A stretch of 64,000 nt of DNA. Source: Hygrophila difformis (Eukaryota; Streptophyta; Magnoliopsida; Lamiales; Acanthaceae). Positions 11,873-24,800 of the stretch are shown here, piece after piece. The stretch lies in contig JAOANR010000013.1 in assembly GCA_030278955.1 (NCBI GenBank), positions 41,328,191-41,392,190 on the forward strand, in the 5' to 3' direction. Position 1 is the stretch's first letter. Each line of letters opens with the position of its first letter. Below the pieces are notes generated by a model. That model worked only from the letters and a program-made list of their open reading frames with translations, did not search any database and was not told the origin of the DNA. The translations under genes and the position numbers were made by a program.

Positions 11873-13457
11873 TATATATATATATATATATTAAAGCATT
11901 AGTGAACAACCCATCATAATTTAATGTGGTATCTCCATTTCAAATTTCTAATTTTTTATAGATTTTTGCATTTTTAATTAACTATTTTAGATTTTTGCAT
12001 TTATTTATTTATTCATTATAGATTTTCAGTTTTTGAAATATATGAAATTTTCAATTTATATGGAATTCCCACAATCTTCACTAATAAATATATTTGAAAG
12101 ATTTTAAATATATTTGAAAGATTTGAAAGACATATTTGAAAGATTTGAAATTCACCAAAAATATATTTGAAAGATTTGAAATTTAAAATTCTGCATTTAT
12201 TAGTTTATCTATATTATTTTGTGTTTTTAAATTTACTAATTTTAAATTTTCAAGTTTATTTATTTATTCATTAGAGATTTATTCACCTTTAAAGAAATTT
12301 GAAAGATAAAATTTGAAATTTTGTATTATTATTTAATTTATTTTGAATTTTATTATTTTGTATTTTTTTTATCTATTTAGATTTTATTATTTTGTATTTT
12401 TATTTTATTTATTTTAGATTTTATTATTTTGTATTTTCTATTTTATCTATTTTAGATTTTATTATTTTGTATTTTTTATTTTATTTATTTCAGATTTTGT
12501 TGCTGCATTTATTATTTATTTATAGATTTGAAATTTTACACCATAGGATTATTATGACATGAATAGGCATTTTCAGTTTTTGCACCATAGTACTATTAGG
12601 ACGGGGTTCTGCACTGGCAACTAAGAATTATGTTGTGTTTATATTTCAAGATGATGATCATATTGTAATGTCGGTAATTTTGTGTAGGTTTAGTTTTTTG
12701 TTATATTTTTTGGTGTGGTAAATGATGTAATCAAAATGTACATTGCACATATTTATTTATTAATATTAAAGATATATTAATGTGTATATGAAATCCAAAT
12801 TTTTAGTTTTTAAAAGATATTTAATTTCCAATTTATATGGAGTTCCAACAATTTTCAGTTTTTAAAGATTTGAAATTTCAAATTTATATGGAATTCGCAG
12901 TGTATATATGGAATTTATATTAAAAGATATATTAATGAATGTGTGGAAAAGATTTGTATATATTAATTAATGTATATATAGGCCATATTTTTATAAAAAT
13001 ATGTCACTTCTCCTAAAAGTAATATTACATATGTCTCATTATAATTGTTACGGACCCACCTGACACGTATAGCGATACACATTTTTAACGATTAATAACT
13101 TAAATTGTGTACGATAAAAAAAATTATAAAAATTTGATATTCTAAAACTACATGATTAGACGAATCTAACAAGATCTCACTTGACTATGTTATTTCTTAC
13201 ATAACTATGATAAAAATTTGAATTAAATTTAAACAGTGAATAGTGCCAAAAAGTCAAACGTAACAATTAAACTGAGACGGAGAAAGTATACAATTATAAA
13301 TTTACTAAAAGTAATATATAATTATATAGTTGCTAATCGTTAAAAAATATACTATTTTATAATTATATCATTCTAATTGTATATAAATATATACTAAATA
13401 GTATAAATCTTCTTTATATTTTATTATATTTAAAATTTTTTTATTATTAAGAGAATT
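11873..13457. other. Helitron 5' part, AT-rich, no coding seen
   Basis: Very AT-rich sequence with a (TA)n start, short internal reiterations (ATATTTGAAAGATTTGAAA near 12,100; ATTTTATTATTTTGTATTTT near 12,300-12,480) and no frame that I can support. A MITE-like piece with the GATTAGACGAATCTAACAA block lies at about 13,035-13,290. Confidence 0.6.
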
Positions 13458-15951
13458 GTGAATGTAACGCCCCGAAAATTTAAAACCATTTTCGTGACGT
13501 TACCGCCGTATTAACTGTTCTATACTGTCGATCACTCAGTTTAGACAGCTAATACGAAGCGAGGTAGTAACTCAGTACAAAAACAAAATAAAATATTCCC
13601 AGGAATCAACATAGCATATCCGGGCGACAAGCCCTGTAACAATCCACTGACATGCTCATACGCCTCAATTAATAGACTTTAACAAATAATCCATCCGAAG
13701 GATTCACTGATCACAACTGTAATAAGAAATATACTCAACACAAAAATCATACCAAAAACATATAACCATATACTCGAGTAAGGTAAACACATAGAAATGC
13801 AGCCTATCTAATCCGCTCAACCCGTAACCCCATCAACATGTTCTGCGCCCTCCGTAAGAAGATCTATAAAAGAGACAACAACAAGGTGTCAGTACAATGT
13901 ACTAGCAAGGTAATAGCAGTAATAAGTAGATTAGACAGTACGAGAATTAGACAGCATAAAATAAATATAAATATATTAATAACATGAATTTAGATACAGA
14001 ATTTAAACATCACACCGTCCCATACCCGTGCTTCAACCATAAAGTGCATTGCAATCACAATGCATGATGAATGATGAGATGAAATGTTATGCCCTAAGTG
14101 TCTATCTATCCTAAATGAATAAATAAACTCCTAATGCGCATCCTAGTCCATGGTTCCAGATAAGAGAACTCGTCTCGAATCAAATAGATAAGAGTTGCAG
14201 CCCAAATCCAGTCCAAGGAATAAATCCAAATCCAGGGAACAAATCCCAAATTCAGGGAATATACCCCAAACAAATGCACACACATAACATGAGTAATTAG
14301 AGAAACCACCTAGCCGTCTAGGTTCTCTATCATAAATTCAACCATTCGATATACAACTTCTATATCCATTATAAACATCATTAGCTCTAGCATAATGAGT
14401 GATAGATCCCTAGGGAGCCAGACTAGTCATAGACGTCCCTAAAACTAAAGTATAACCTAATTAGGTTCACATCCTAATTGTCTAGGTTAACATGCCATGA
14501 CTTAGTTCAATTATAATTTAATACTAGTTAGACATCTCGGCCTAACTCCCTAATCTACAGATTACTAACTACTCCTTGCCTTAATCAACAGTCTTCTATG
14601 CTTCCCATACGTCTTCAATCTTCCAATTCTTCAACTCGAACCCTTGGTAGTTCCCTAGACAAAAATGTAAGTTAAGGAATTAAAATAATTTTCATAGCCT
14701 TTATCCCAAATAATAGAAGTGAACCAATCTTCCAAATAATCTACTACTTCACAAAATTGCCAAACTCAAGCCATTAACCAACGTTGAACCAACAAAGACT
14801 TATTTACTCATAAATATTCAATAACACTCTGACAAATCCATTTAATCACCAGATAGTTAAAACCTCAATTTAACAACTATTATCCAATCACCATTCCAAG
14901 ACAACTTGTGCCTCCAATTCATCAAGTAAACTTTACAATCAATCCCCAAGCCATTTAATTCAGATGACATACATTGGCATTTAGAAAATCCAAACATAAT
15001 CATATACGGATTACTATCTTCATTTATTCAAGAACTCTTCAACAACATCCCTTCTAACCTTTCAAAATAATACCCAGGACTTCCTTAAAATCAAACCCAC
15101 ACATCTTGACGAAACGAATAACTAATTTCAACAATTGAAGATAAAACCCAATAAACTCTTTAAAGATCACCCCCAAGACCCACAAGAATTAATCTCCATA
15201 CTCCATCAATTTGAAACACCCAATTTCAAATCATGAATGTAAAAATGCACTCAAATCCATTAACACTTTAATCAAAGAAATTTCATCCCCAATCCAGCTC
15301 GTTCAAATCTCCCAACTCCAGTATTCAACATACTACTCATCTTGTTCAATAAATCTCAACCACCATTTTAATCTTCCACCTCTGTATTTAATCAACACTA
15401 TTATTATCAACACCCACAATATCCAAGAATAATCCCAATCTATTCAATAATCAATTTCATGTAAATCATTCCCGATCATATTCCCAATTTCAATTTAAGA
15501 ACTAAAATCTATATTGTATGAATTTCCTAACCAATTCAACAAACCAATTTCATTGCAGAATCCAAATCACTCCATATTCCATATCAATAATCACCAAAAT
15601 CCAACAATTACCAAAGATCATCTAAAAAGAAATCAAAGGAAGAGCAACACACCACCCCTGCCGCCGGACATCCCTACCAGCACCAGCCATCGGAAAACAA
15701 CATCAACACCGCCGAGCCGCCGGCGAGTCGCGCGGCGCAACCACTGTAGCAGCAGCAGCAGCCGCTGCTCTTCACCACAGCGCCACCACGCTGTGGTCGC
15801 TCCACCGCTGGAGGCGCGACCTCCAGCTCCCGCCATAGCCAGGGCCGCCCTGGCTCTTCCCGTCGCCGTCCAACTTCCGTCGCCCTCACGGCAGCGGCGC
15901 AGCCGCACCAGCGGCCTCCCTCACCCAGCAAAAAGGAAAACAAAGAGAGGG

Positions 15952-16785
15952 TGTTAACCGAGAATTTTGATTGGACAATATTTGAAAAGGATTACAAGGA
16001 TTACTAAGGGAATTACAAGAATTTAAGCAAAGCTGTAAAGAAATGGTAAATTGGCAGGAATGTAAAAAGCAGGAATTGAAATTGCAGAATGAAAAATTGC
16101 AGGAATGAAAGATATGAAAAATACGATCCTCTTGGGAGTATGTTGGGGTGTCCTCTCTCAAGTGCCTCCCTTCCTCCTTTTATAGGAGGAGGTCTCCTCC
16201 TGTAGCTCCCCGTGCAGCTTCCTGTTGAGACACAGGTGGCCTCCTGTTGAAACACATGCAGGGTTTAGGGTTTAGGCAGCCTGACTTTCTGTGACATGGT
16301 ATGGCAGCATTCGGCACGAGGCGACTTTTGTGGCAGAGTTTGGTTAGGGGCCTCCACCATCTCTTGGGTTGGCCTCCATCATACGACTTGGCCTCCATCA
16401 TAGTGTTGGCCTCCATCATAGTGGGTTGGCCTCCATCTCTTGGGTTGGCCTCCATTATACTCTTGGCCTCCATCATAGTGTTGGCCTCCATCATATTGGT
16501 CTCCATCTTGTTTGGCCTCTATGGCCTCCACCATACAGACGGCCTCCATCGTCCGGGCTGTCTACGCGGCCTTCCTCTTCCGGATATATTTTCATCAACT
16601 GGGCTTTTGGAGACGCGTCCTCCCTCTTCCGGATATGGGCTTTTTGGAGATGTGTCCTCCCTCTTCCGGATATGGGCTTTTGGAGACGCGCCCTCCCTCT
16701 TTCGGATATATTTTATCCAATTGGGCTAATTAATTCGGATGAACAACTTCAATTGGGCTTACTACTTTTTTTTGCTATGTCAACA
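15952..16785 (-). repeat. 3' LTR of the Tat element (834 bp)
   Basis: Begins TGTTAACC and ends GTCAACA on the + strand. It contains a run of about a dozen GGCCTCCATCAT-type repeats (16,340-16,560), a telomere-like TTTAGGG double repeat near 16,262-16,277 and, on the minus strand, TATAAAAGG at 16,184-16,176. It differs from the other LTR at four bases and one T. Confidence 0.95.
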
Positions 16786-16800
16786 GATGCCCCCCTCGCG
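16786..16800 (-). other. Polypurine tract of the Tat element
   Basis: On the minus strand the sequence directly before the 3' LTR reads GCGAGGGGGGCATC, a G-rich purine run at the place where plus-strand synthesis is primed. Confidence 0.75.
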
Positions 16801-16859
16801 CATTTTGTCTGATTAGCATTTTAAGACAAACTTGCGCGCTTTAAATCTAGGGTTGGGAT

Positions 16860-16935
16860 ATTAAAGCCCAATAAGGCCCACTAGGTTGAAAACCCTAGCC
16901 CTATAAAAGCCCCTTTATTCCAAACATTTTAGTAA
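16860..16935 (+). promoter_or_regulatory. Promoter of the antisense PMD gene
   Basis: In order on the + strand: GGCCCA (16,875), a telo-box AAACCCTA (16,890) and TATAAAAG (16,902-16,909), then a pyrimidine-rich putative start region near 16,935. Site II-like plus telo-box layouts are known from plant genes active in dividing cells. It sits just inside the 3' LTR and points away from it, so it is a separate promoter, not the LTR promoter. Confidence 0.7.
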
Positions 16936-17570
16936 GTTTCCAAATACAACTCACTTCCCAAATTTCCTCTCCTCTTCTCCCTCTCTTGGCCGCCGCCGCC
17001 GTTCACCGGGCGCCGCCGCCGTCTCGCTCGCCGCCGGCCACCGCCACCATCACTTCCGCGGGCCGCCGTCGCTACTGCTCACGACCGCCATCCTCACCCG
17101 AAGGCCGCCATCCACCATTCGAGCGAGTCTTCGTTCGTTCGCGACAGGAGGGCCGCCGCCGTGCCAGGGCCGCCATCGACAGGAGGGCCGCCGTCGTCGT
17201 GCCCTGAAGGCCGCCGTCGCCATTCGCCTTGGGAGCCAGGGCCGCCATCCTACTGCTCACGACCGCCATCCACGAAGCTCAGGGCCGCCATCACCTGTTT
17301 CGCCAAGGCCGCCGTCGCCGTCGCTGCTCGTCAGGGCCGCCGCCACGGCTCACCAGGGCCGCCATCCTCGAGGGCTTGGAGACCGCCACTCTCTCAAGCA
17401 TCGGAGGCCGCCATCGCGTCTGGAGTTGAGGCCGCCACCGCCACCGGAAGTCGAGGCCGCCACCGCCATCCAGGAGTTGACGCCGCCACCGCCACCAGGA
17501 GCTGAGGCCGCCACCGCCACAGGAGCCGAGGCCGCCACCGCCACCAGGAGCCGAGACCGCCATCCTCATC
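16936..17570 (+). other. ATG-free GGCCGCC-rich 5' leader of the PMD gene
   Basis: About 635 nt without a single ATG on the + strand, built largely from repeats of GGCCGCCA/GGCCGCCG (about 18 copies). The first ATG is at 17,571. Open frames crossing this GC-rich tract exist in several phases but lack ATG starts, so I read it as untranslated leader. Confidence 0.65.
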
Positions 17571-20500
17571 ATGGATGAGGTAAGTTCCAAATGCTCTCTT
17601 GTCTTGATGTATCTTTTGGTGGAGGTCTATCACATGTGTTAAGATTTTGGCATTTTTGAAATACATGGTAGATGTGAAACTGAATTTCCTGCTAGACTCG
17701 TTCCGGTTGATCTTGCTGAATTCGTGCATGTATAGTGATTTCGTGCTTTTGATATGTATGTCTGATAACATGAATTCCAGCTAAACTTATCTCCACCTTG
17801 TTTTGTCATTGCATGACTTCGACATAGAGATTTAGAGAACATAGCCTACCATGACATAGGACTTAGCTAACCTAGTGTCGCCTCCTTAGTTATCCCATAC
17901 TTTGCTCATGATAGGATCTAGTAGACGACACCACTCCGGCCGCCACTCCCTTGGCTCAGGCCGCCACTCACCATTTATCCGGATCATCATCGGCCGCCAC
18001 TCAGGGGCCTCCAGTCCCATCAGTTCAGGCCGCCATTTCATCCGCTCTGGCCGCCACCCCCTTGATAGGGTTTGCTGCTTCGTCGTCTCGTGGCATGGCT
18101 TTTCAGGTTTTGACGTTTTCCTTAGGTTCAACGACCTTGTCTAGGTTCACCAGGTTTACCTCATAATGGCTCACCTCTAAACCTTCGTGATATAGGATGT
18201 TGCCAGATCCGTTCCTTCTTTAAACAATCAGACCGCCACTGCCAGCGTCCAAAACCCCTTCCAGGCCGCCACTTCGGCTTCCCCCACGACTCAGGTTCAT
18301 TTTGCTTTATCCTCTCCTTTAAGGTGGCCTTTGTCTTCGTCGTTTAATCCCGGTTGTTTGCTTTACAGAGTCCGCTTATTCCGGATTCTGATGACGAGTT
18401 TCCCGCTGCTGATCGTCGTGAGTCGGAGCCTTTTTTGCGGCCGTTTCATAGCACGACTGCGCACGCGGATGTAGCCAAGGATTTTTTATCATGCCGTCTT
18501 CCGATTACTAAAGCTTCATTTACGACTGCCTTCGTGTCTCAGACTAAGGCCATTCGATCCTACCGGAGTGGCCTTACCTCTTCCAACTCGAGGGTCAACG
18601 CTGATGATGATAGTAATTTGGGTAAGTACATTGCATGGATGGAGAGGATGAGTGGTCGTGCTCCTGAGTGGGCTGCCTGGGGTATTGAGGAGGCTATCAC
18701 ACTTTCTACCAGGCCAGTAGTAGTCCATCACCGCTTGATCTATTATCTGATGGGTTTTTGGAATTCTTCGGTCAACGCTTTCCAGTTCCCTTGCGGCTTC
18801 ATTGGTCCTACTCTTCTCGATGTCGCGATGATCACAGGACTTCGCATAGATGGAGCCGAGCTTACACATTCGGGTGTTGATGATCCCGCACTTGGTTCAT
18901 CCATTTGTCCTCCGGGCAAGTTTGCCAGACGATATGCACCATATATTGACCATAATATGACTACAGTAAATTCTGCCTCTACACGGGATGAGCATGTGGC
19001 TTTCCTCTTGATGTGGTTTAGCCGATTCATCATATGCACTAGTGCTCGTACCGTTTTGTGCACTGCCCTCCCGCTCGTTCTAGCTATTATGAGTCCGGAG
19101 TCTCGAGCTACGGGCTCCTATTTCCTTGGCACCCTATTCAGTGGCATGGCCAAGGCGTCCGGCATGTTAGCTAGTGGACGGGATCCTGCTACTACGGCTT
19201 TCGGACCATTCTGGTTTCTGCAGTTATGGATCCAGTTGTACTTTCCCCAGCTGTTTGTCCGTGTATCTCGCCCTGGTCCGAGGGATGTGACAGATGGTCT
19301 TCCGCTAGGTAGGATATTGGCCGCAGATTCGGTGAGGATTAGCAGAGACACTCTCCTACGATGGGATAGTTTGAGGATCATCCGTTGGTGTTATCATTAT
19401 CGGCCATCCTATCATGACCTTTACGTGTATGCCCCCATTGGCCGATTGCTCTCCATTCTTCTATGTAGGCCCGACCGGCCGCACGGCCTTTACGGAGAGA
19501 ATACCTGGAATATTAGTATGAAGCCTCATATGCTCTTGAGCGGGCTTCATCCACATACAGCTGAGCCGTACTGTCCTCAGTTATTAGCTCGTCAGTTCGG
19601 CTGCCACCTCGGGCTTCCTCGCCGAGTGATATGGCCTGCCCCTTTTAGCCGTGACGCGAGATTGACACTTACGGATGCCGCGATTACGGCGATACTGACT
19701 TTCTCGTCCCGTTTGACGCATTCCAGTTATTTGCCTTTCACTCCTACGTGGTCACTTGCTGCCGGCTTTATGGCGTGGTGGACGCCCTATATCACTTCTA
19801 TTTTGCCGCTACATAATGAGATTACGTCCCGTTTTGGGGGTCCGCTGCGTGATTCCTCCTCACAGCGATCCCGTACTGTGGCCACTTCTTCTTCCCGTAA
19901 GCGTCGAAGAGGTACGTCAGACTCTATTTTCCTGTCCATACTGCATATCTTACGCAGGTACTTAAACGTTGTTTTCTGTCCATAGTTGACGATGAGACGA
20001 GTGACGAGGACGTCCCAGTTAGTGACGGGAGTGACGAGGACGTCCCAGTTAGTGACGGGCGTTCTAGTTCGAGTGAGGAGGAGACGAGTTCTAGTGATGA
20101 GGAGGCACACTCTGGTGAGGAGGGTCATGCGGGTGACATGGACGACGACGAGCATGAGGAGGATGATTCTGATAATCCTGCAGAGACTGCGGATGATTGC
20201 GGCCAGGCGGATGACCCTATTGATGACGTTCCCGTGGCCGTCGATGCCTGGTACTCTTCTTCTCTAGGTAGATCTTCTGAGTCTACTGAGGAGATGTTAG
20301 CTCGTGCTGACTATATCATTCTTCATGGTCATGATGATCCCAGGTATCAGACTAGCGCCACGGTGACTGGCACTGATGATCCTATGACTACTGCTGCTCA
20401 TCAGGTATGTTTCTCTACTTTAGATTTTTACTCTTTATTGCTTCTGATACTGTAACAACATTCCTCTTGGTTGGTGCAGATGGATCTACCTTCCCTTAGG

Positions 20501-21693
20501 ACAAATGATGCAGTTGGTTTAGCTGACCACACGTTGGCCTCTCAGGTATTTTTGAGTTGCGTCTTCACCTATTCATATTTTGATTAAACTAGGTGCTTTG
20601 AGAATATTCGCCCTCCAGCTTCCCGAAGATACTACTCAGACTGCAGACCGTGTTTCCGAGACTACTCAGACTGACCCTTCGGTGATTCCTCAGGTATTCT
20701 TCAATTATTTATGTCGCCCCTTGTTTTTCTTCTTGAAGGACATGTTCTAAAGATCTCCCTTTCCAGATTCCCCTAGACCAGGCGGGTCGCCCTAATATTG
20801 TTACTCCCATTACTTCTGCTGATGCGGTCGTGCTGCCTCCTTCGGTATGTCTCATTTCAGCTTGCAAGGTTATAAGATTTTCTTCGCATATACTCATGTG
20901 AAGCTACCCTCAGGTACCCGCGGTTCCTCTCCCGATTCCGGTAACCTCTTTGTCTTCTGGTCCTCAGGTACCCGGCTCGATTGATGGAGTTATTAGTTCG
21001 TCGTGCGAGGCGTTCGACCGCCTCTTGTCTACCCATACCGATCTCCTTTCCACCGAGGTGGTTTCTAATCTAGATCGCCTGCTGGATGATGTTGCTGCAG
21101 TTCCTGCATTTGCTGAGGATGCTGACTTCCTTGGATTCTCAGAGCTCATCTCTGACCTATCCATTGCCTACCCAGCCTTTAGCAGGTCCGCGGATCAGTC
21201 CGCCCAGGAGCTGACGCTGCTTGATGACCTCGAGGCGCGACATCGTGACCTTTGTTCTCAGATGGATGTTCTCCGCCCCCAGCGCGATCAGTTGATTGTT
21301 GATCGCGAAGTTAGAGAGAGCCGCAGATCCCATCTTGAGGGGTTTATTACACGAGCAGAGCACGATATTGAGGAGGCCGAGCGTATTATTTTGGAGAGGA
21401 GGAGCGCCATTCAGGGAGCTAGGGAGGAGCTAGCTTCACTGGAGCCTGCCTTAGCCGACATCTCCTCCCGAGCTACTGAGGTGGAGACTGCCTACGATCG
21501 CTTAGCCGCAGACGAGAGCGATTTATCTACCGAGTTGTCGGGAGTTCGGACTCGTCGGCTTCGACTGTCCGTTCGTGCTCGCGCTTCCGCAGCCGCACTT
21601 CATCGCCTGACGGATATTTTTGGGCGTACCCGTGATCGGTGGGCCCTCATGCGTCGGCGCATATTGGGTGATGGGACGCAGCCTCCCGTTTAG
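17571..21693 (+). CDS. Spliced PMD / coiled-coil protein gene carried antisense in a retrotransposon
   Basis: Predicted exons: 17571-17579, 17915-18106, 18232-18294, 18369-19911, 19986-20404, 20480-20545, 20619-20693, 20767-20844, 20914-21693; 3,225 nt, 1,074 aa, every join GT-AG and in phase. Exon 1 is just ATGGATGAG before GTAAGT. Residues 1-88 are Ala/Thr/Pro-rich. Residues about 89-602 hold a plant mobile domain (PMD), with GEHVAF-like and FIGPTLLDVAMITGLRIDG blocks. Exon 5 is very acidic and contains a direct repeat DEDVPVSDG. Three short 22-26 codon exons follow. The last 260 codons form a long coiled coil. PMD proteins occur in plant transposons and as host proteins MAIN/MAIL1, which affect transposon silencing. 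It converges on pol with 140 bp between stop codons. Introns survive because the genomic RNA reads this strand backwards. Domain call good; function unknown. Confidence 0.82.
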
Positions 21694-21832
21694 TTTCTAG
21701 CACTGCTTTTCAGTACACTTCCGGGTCAGCCCATCGGCCTTGTGATGGGCAGTTTCTGCTTTTTGCTTTGGGATATTATTGCTACTTTTTGGCCGAACTT
21801 GTGATTGGCCACTTTGGATGTACTCATGTTTC

Positions 21833-24800
21833 TTACTCAGATTCCCATACTGACGGATAGAACATTTTGAGATATTTTGCGTTTATGCTTTGTTTATGTT
21901 CTTGACCATCAATATCCATTAGTTTGTATGCACCATTAATCAACCTTTGCGTGACAATGAACGGCCCTTCCCAATTTGGAGACCACTTGCCTGTCTCATT
22001 GTCTCGCACTCCCGAGGGTAGAATCACCTTCCATACTAAGTCTCCCTCGCTAAAGGTTTTGCCTCGAACTCTCTTGTCATAATGTCTCGCCATTCTCATC
22101 TTTTGGCGACGGACATTTTCCAGAGCGGTAAGCTTGTCGCCATCTGCTGTCTCCAACTCTTGCACCATGGCCTTTTCATACTCAGCTAAGTCTAGGTGAT
22201 GCTGTTGGGCCACCCTTAGAGAAGGGACCGTGATCTCCAAAGGCAGAACGGCGTCATGACCATATGTCAGGTAGTATGGTGTGAAGCCAGTGGAGGTAGA
22301 CTTAGCATTCCGGTAAGCCCATAGGACTTCCGACAGAGCCTCATGCCACTTCCTTGGTTTCTCACCTACCGCCTTCTTGATCATACTTATCAAGATTTTA
22401 TTGGTGGCCTCCGCTTGACCGTTTGCTTGGGGGTAATACGGAGTGGAGTGGTATATGCGAATCCCGAATTGTCTGGCAAAAGCTAAGAACTTCTCGCCGG
22501 TGAACACAGTTCCTTGATCCGCAGTGATTGTTTGAGGAATTCCAAATCGATGTATGAGCTCAGTTACGAACTTAATTACATCATTTTGATCTATCTTCCT
22601 CATTGGCCATGCTTCCACCCATTTGGTAAAGTAATCAGTGGCCACTAGTATGAATGTGTGGTTCTTAGACGACGGCGGGTGAATTTTTCCAATGATGTCC
22701 ATCCCCCAGCCACGAAATGGCCAAGGCTTGATGACTGTATGTAATTCTTCCGCCGGTACTCTTTGAATTGGTCCATGCTTCTGGCAGGCCTCGCAACCCC
22801 GAGCGTAGGTGATGCAGTCTTCCATGATGGTTGGCCAGAAATACCCATGACGATGAATACTCCATCTCATGCTAGGTCCTGCTCGATGGGAGCCGCATAT
22901 CCCTTCGTGGACTTCTCCCATCACCAGCTTAGCTTCCTCGGGATCTATACATTTGAGCAGCAATCCATCGACCGCCCTTCGGAATAGTTCGCCATTGACC
23001 AGCACGTACCGCAGAGCTTTTACTTTTAGCGAGTTATCTCCCTCAGATGACGGGTTCTCGAGGTACTGTATGATCTCGGTCCTCCAATCACCATTCTCTT
23101 GTTGGTCCTCAGGTTCACTTGCGATGGCGGCAATGTGTGGTGCCCCCCTAGGGCGACAAGACTGCCAGCCTGAAGCAAGTTGTGCAGCCTCGTTGGCCTC
23201 TTGATTTTGGCTTCTGGGCACATGTGTGATGGTAGCGTCCGAAAACTTGCTCAATAGTTCTAGTGCTGTCTCATAGCACTTAATCAATCTGGGACTCTTG
23301 CATTCATACTCTCCGGTTAACTGCTTCAGGATGACTTGGGAGTCTCCAAATATTGTAATTGATTTCGCACATTTAAGCAATGCAGTTTCGAGGCCAAATA
23401 TCAAAGCTTCGTATTCTGCTTGATTGTTGGTGGTGCCAGGCTCTAACTCCCGAGCAAGCTTCCAATGTTCCCCAAGAGGACTAGTGATTGTAATACCGGC
23501 CCCCGAGCCGCTGCTTGCACAAGATCCATCAAAGGTTAACTCCCAAGGTTCGAATCCTATAAAGGAAGCTTCTCTGGGATCTTCTGACAGAACCAACGAA
23601 GGGTGTTGAGCTAAGAAATCAGCTAAAGCTTGTCCCTTGACTGCCTTTTGAGGAACGTGCACAAGGGTAAAAGGACTGATCTTCATAGCCCACTTAGCTT
23701 GTCTACCCTTCAATGCTGGTTTGTGCAAAAGGGTTTTCACCAAGTCAAAGGGAGCCACTACATGAATTGTTCTTGGCAGCATGTAGTGTTCTAACTTGTT
23801 GCAGGAGTATACTAGGGCGTAGCACAATTTTTCTAATGCAGTATATCTTACCTCTGGCCCTTGTAGAGTCTTGCTAAGGTAATAGATAGCCCTCTCCTTG
23901 CCGCCTTTATCGTCTTGTGCAAGCAAGCATCCGATAGATTCTTCGGCTGCCGATATGTATAGTTTCAAAGGTATTCCAGGTTTTGGCGGCACTAATACTG
24001 GAGGATTGACCAATGCTCTTTTTATTTCTTCGAAGGCTGCTTGATGCTCAGTCGTCCAGAGAAACTTCTCGTTCTTTCTTCCTTTAAGCAAGGTAGTGAA
24101 TGCTTTCATCTTGCCGGCAGCATTGGCAATGAATCTCCTTAGGAAATTGATTTTACCCATCAATGACTGCAATTCTTTGAGATTGGTTGGTGCACGAGCC
24201 TCCATGATGGCCTTAGCTTTGTTCTGGTCTACCTCAATGCCCCTTTCATGCACCAAGAAACCTAGGAAATTTCCTGCTGCCACTCCAAAGGCACACTTAG
24301 CTGGATTAATTTTTAATCCATGCTGCCTCATTCGGATAAAGGCACTTTCCAGGTGAGCCAAGTGTTGGCCAAATTCACATGATTTTACCACTATGTCATC
24401 AATGTACACTTCAAGTGTGTGACCGATTAAATCATGAAAAATCATGTTCATGGCTCTTTGGTATGTTGCCCCCGCGTTTTTTAATCCAAAGGGCATGACC
24501 ACCCATTCAAAGATGCCGACTGGCCCTGGGCAGCGAAAAGCTGTTTTATGCACATCATTTTCAGAAATGAAAATTTGATTATATCCAGAATAACCATCCA
24601 TTAATGATAAAAATTTGTGGCCGGCGGCTGCATCAACAAGCATATCGGCCATAGGCATCACATATTCATCCTTGGGTGTTGCCAAGTTTAAATTTCTAAA
24701 GTCTATACAGACTCTTAATTGACCGTTCTTTTTTATAACAGGTACAATATTTGCAAGCCATTCCACATAACGACAAGTTCTAATGTAACCTGCTTTAAGA

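Noticed and set aside
15211..15957. Open frames on + before the Tat LTR (short Asn/Pro-rich peptides, then a Pro/Arg/Ser-rich one)
   Set aside because: They lie inside the solo-LTR-like element, show low-complexity composition and no domain; not supported as genes.
16986..17590. Several long open frames on both strands in the GC-rich tract
   Set aside because: They arise from GGCCGCC repeats, lack ATG starts on the + strand and overlap each other; the region is better read as an ATG-free leader.
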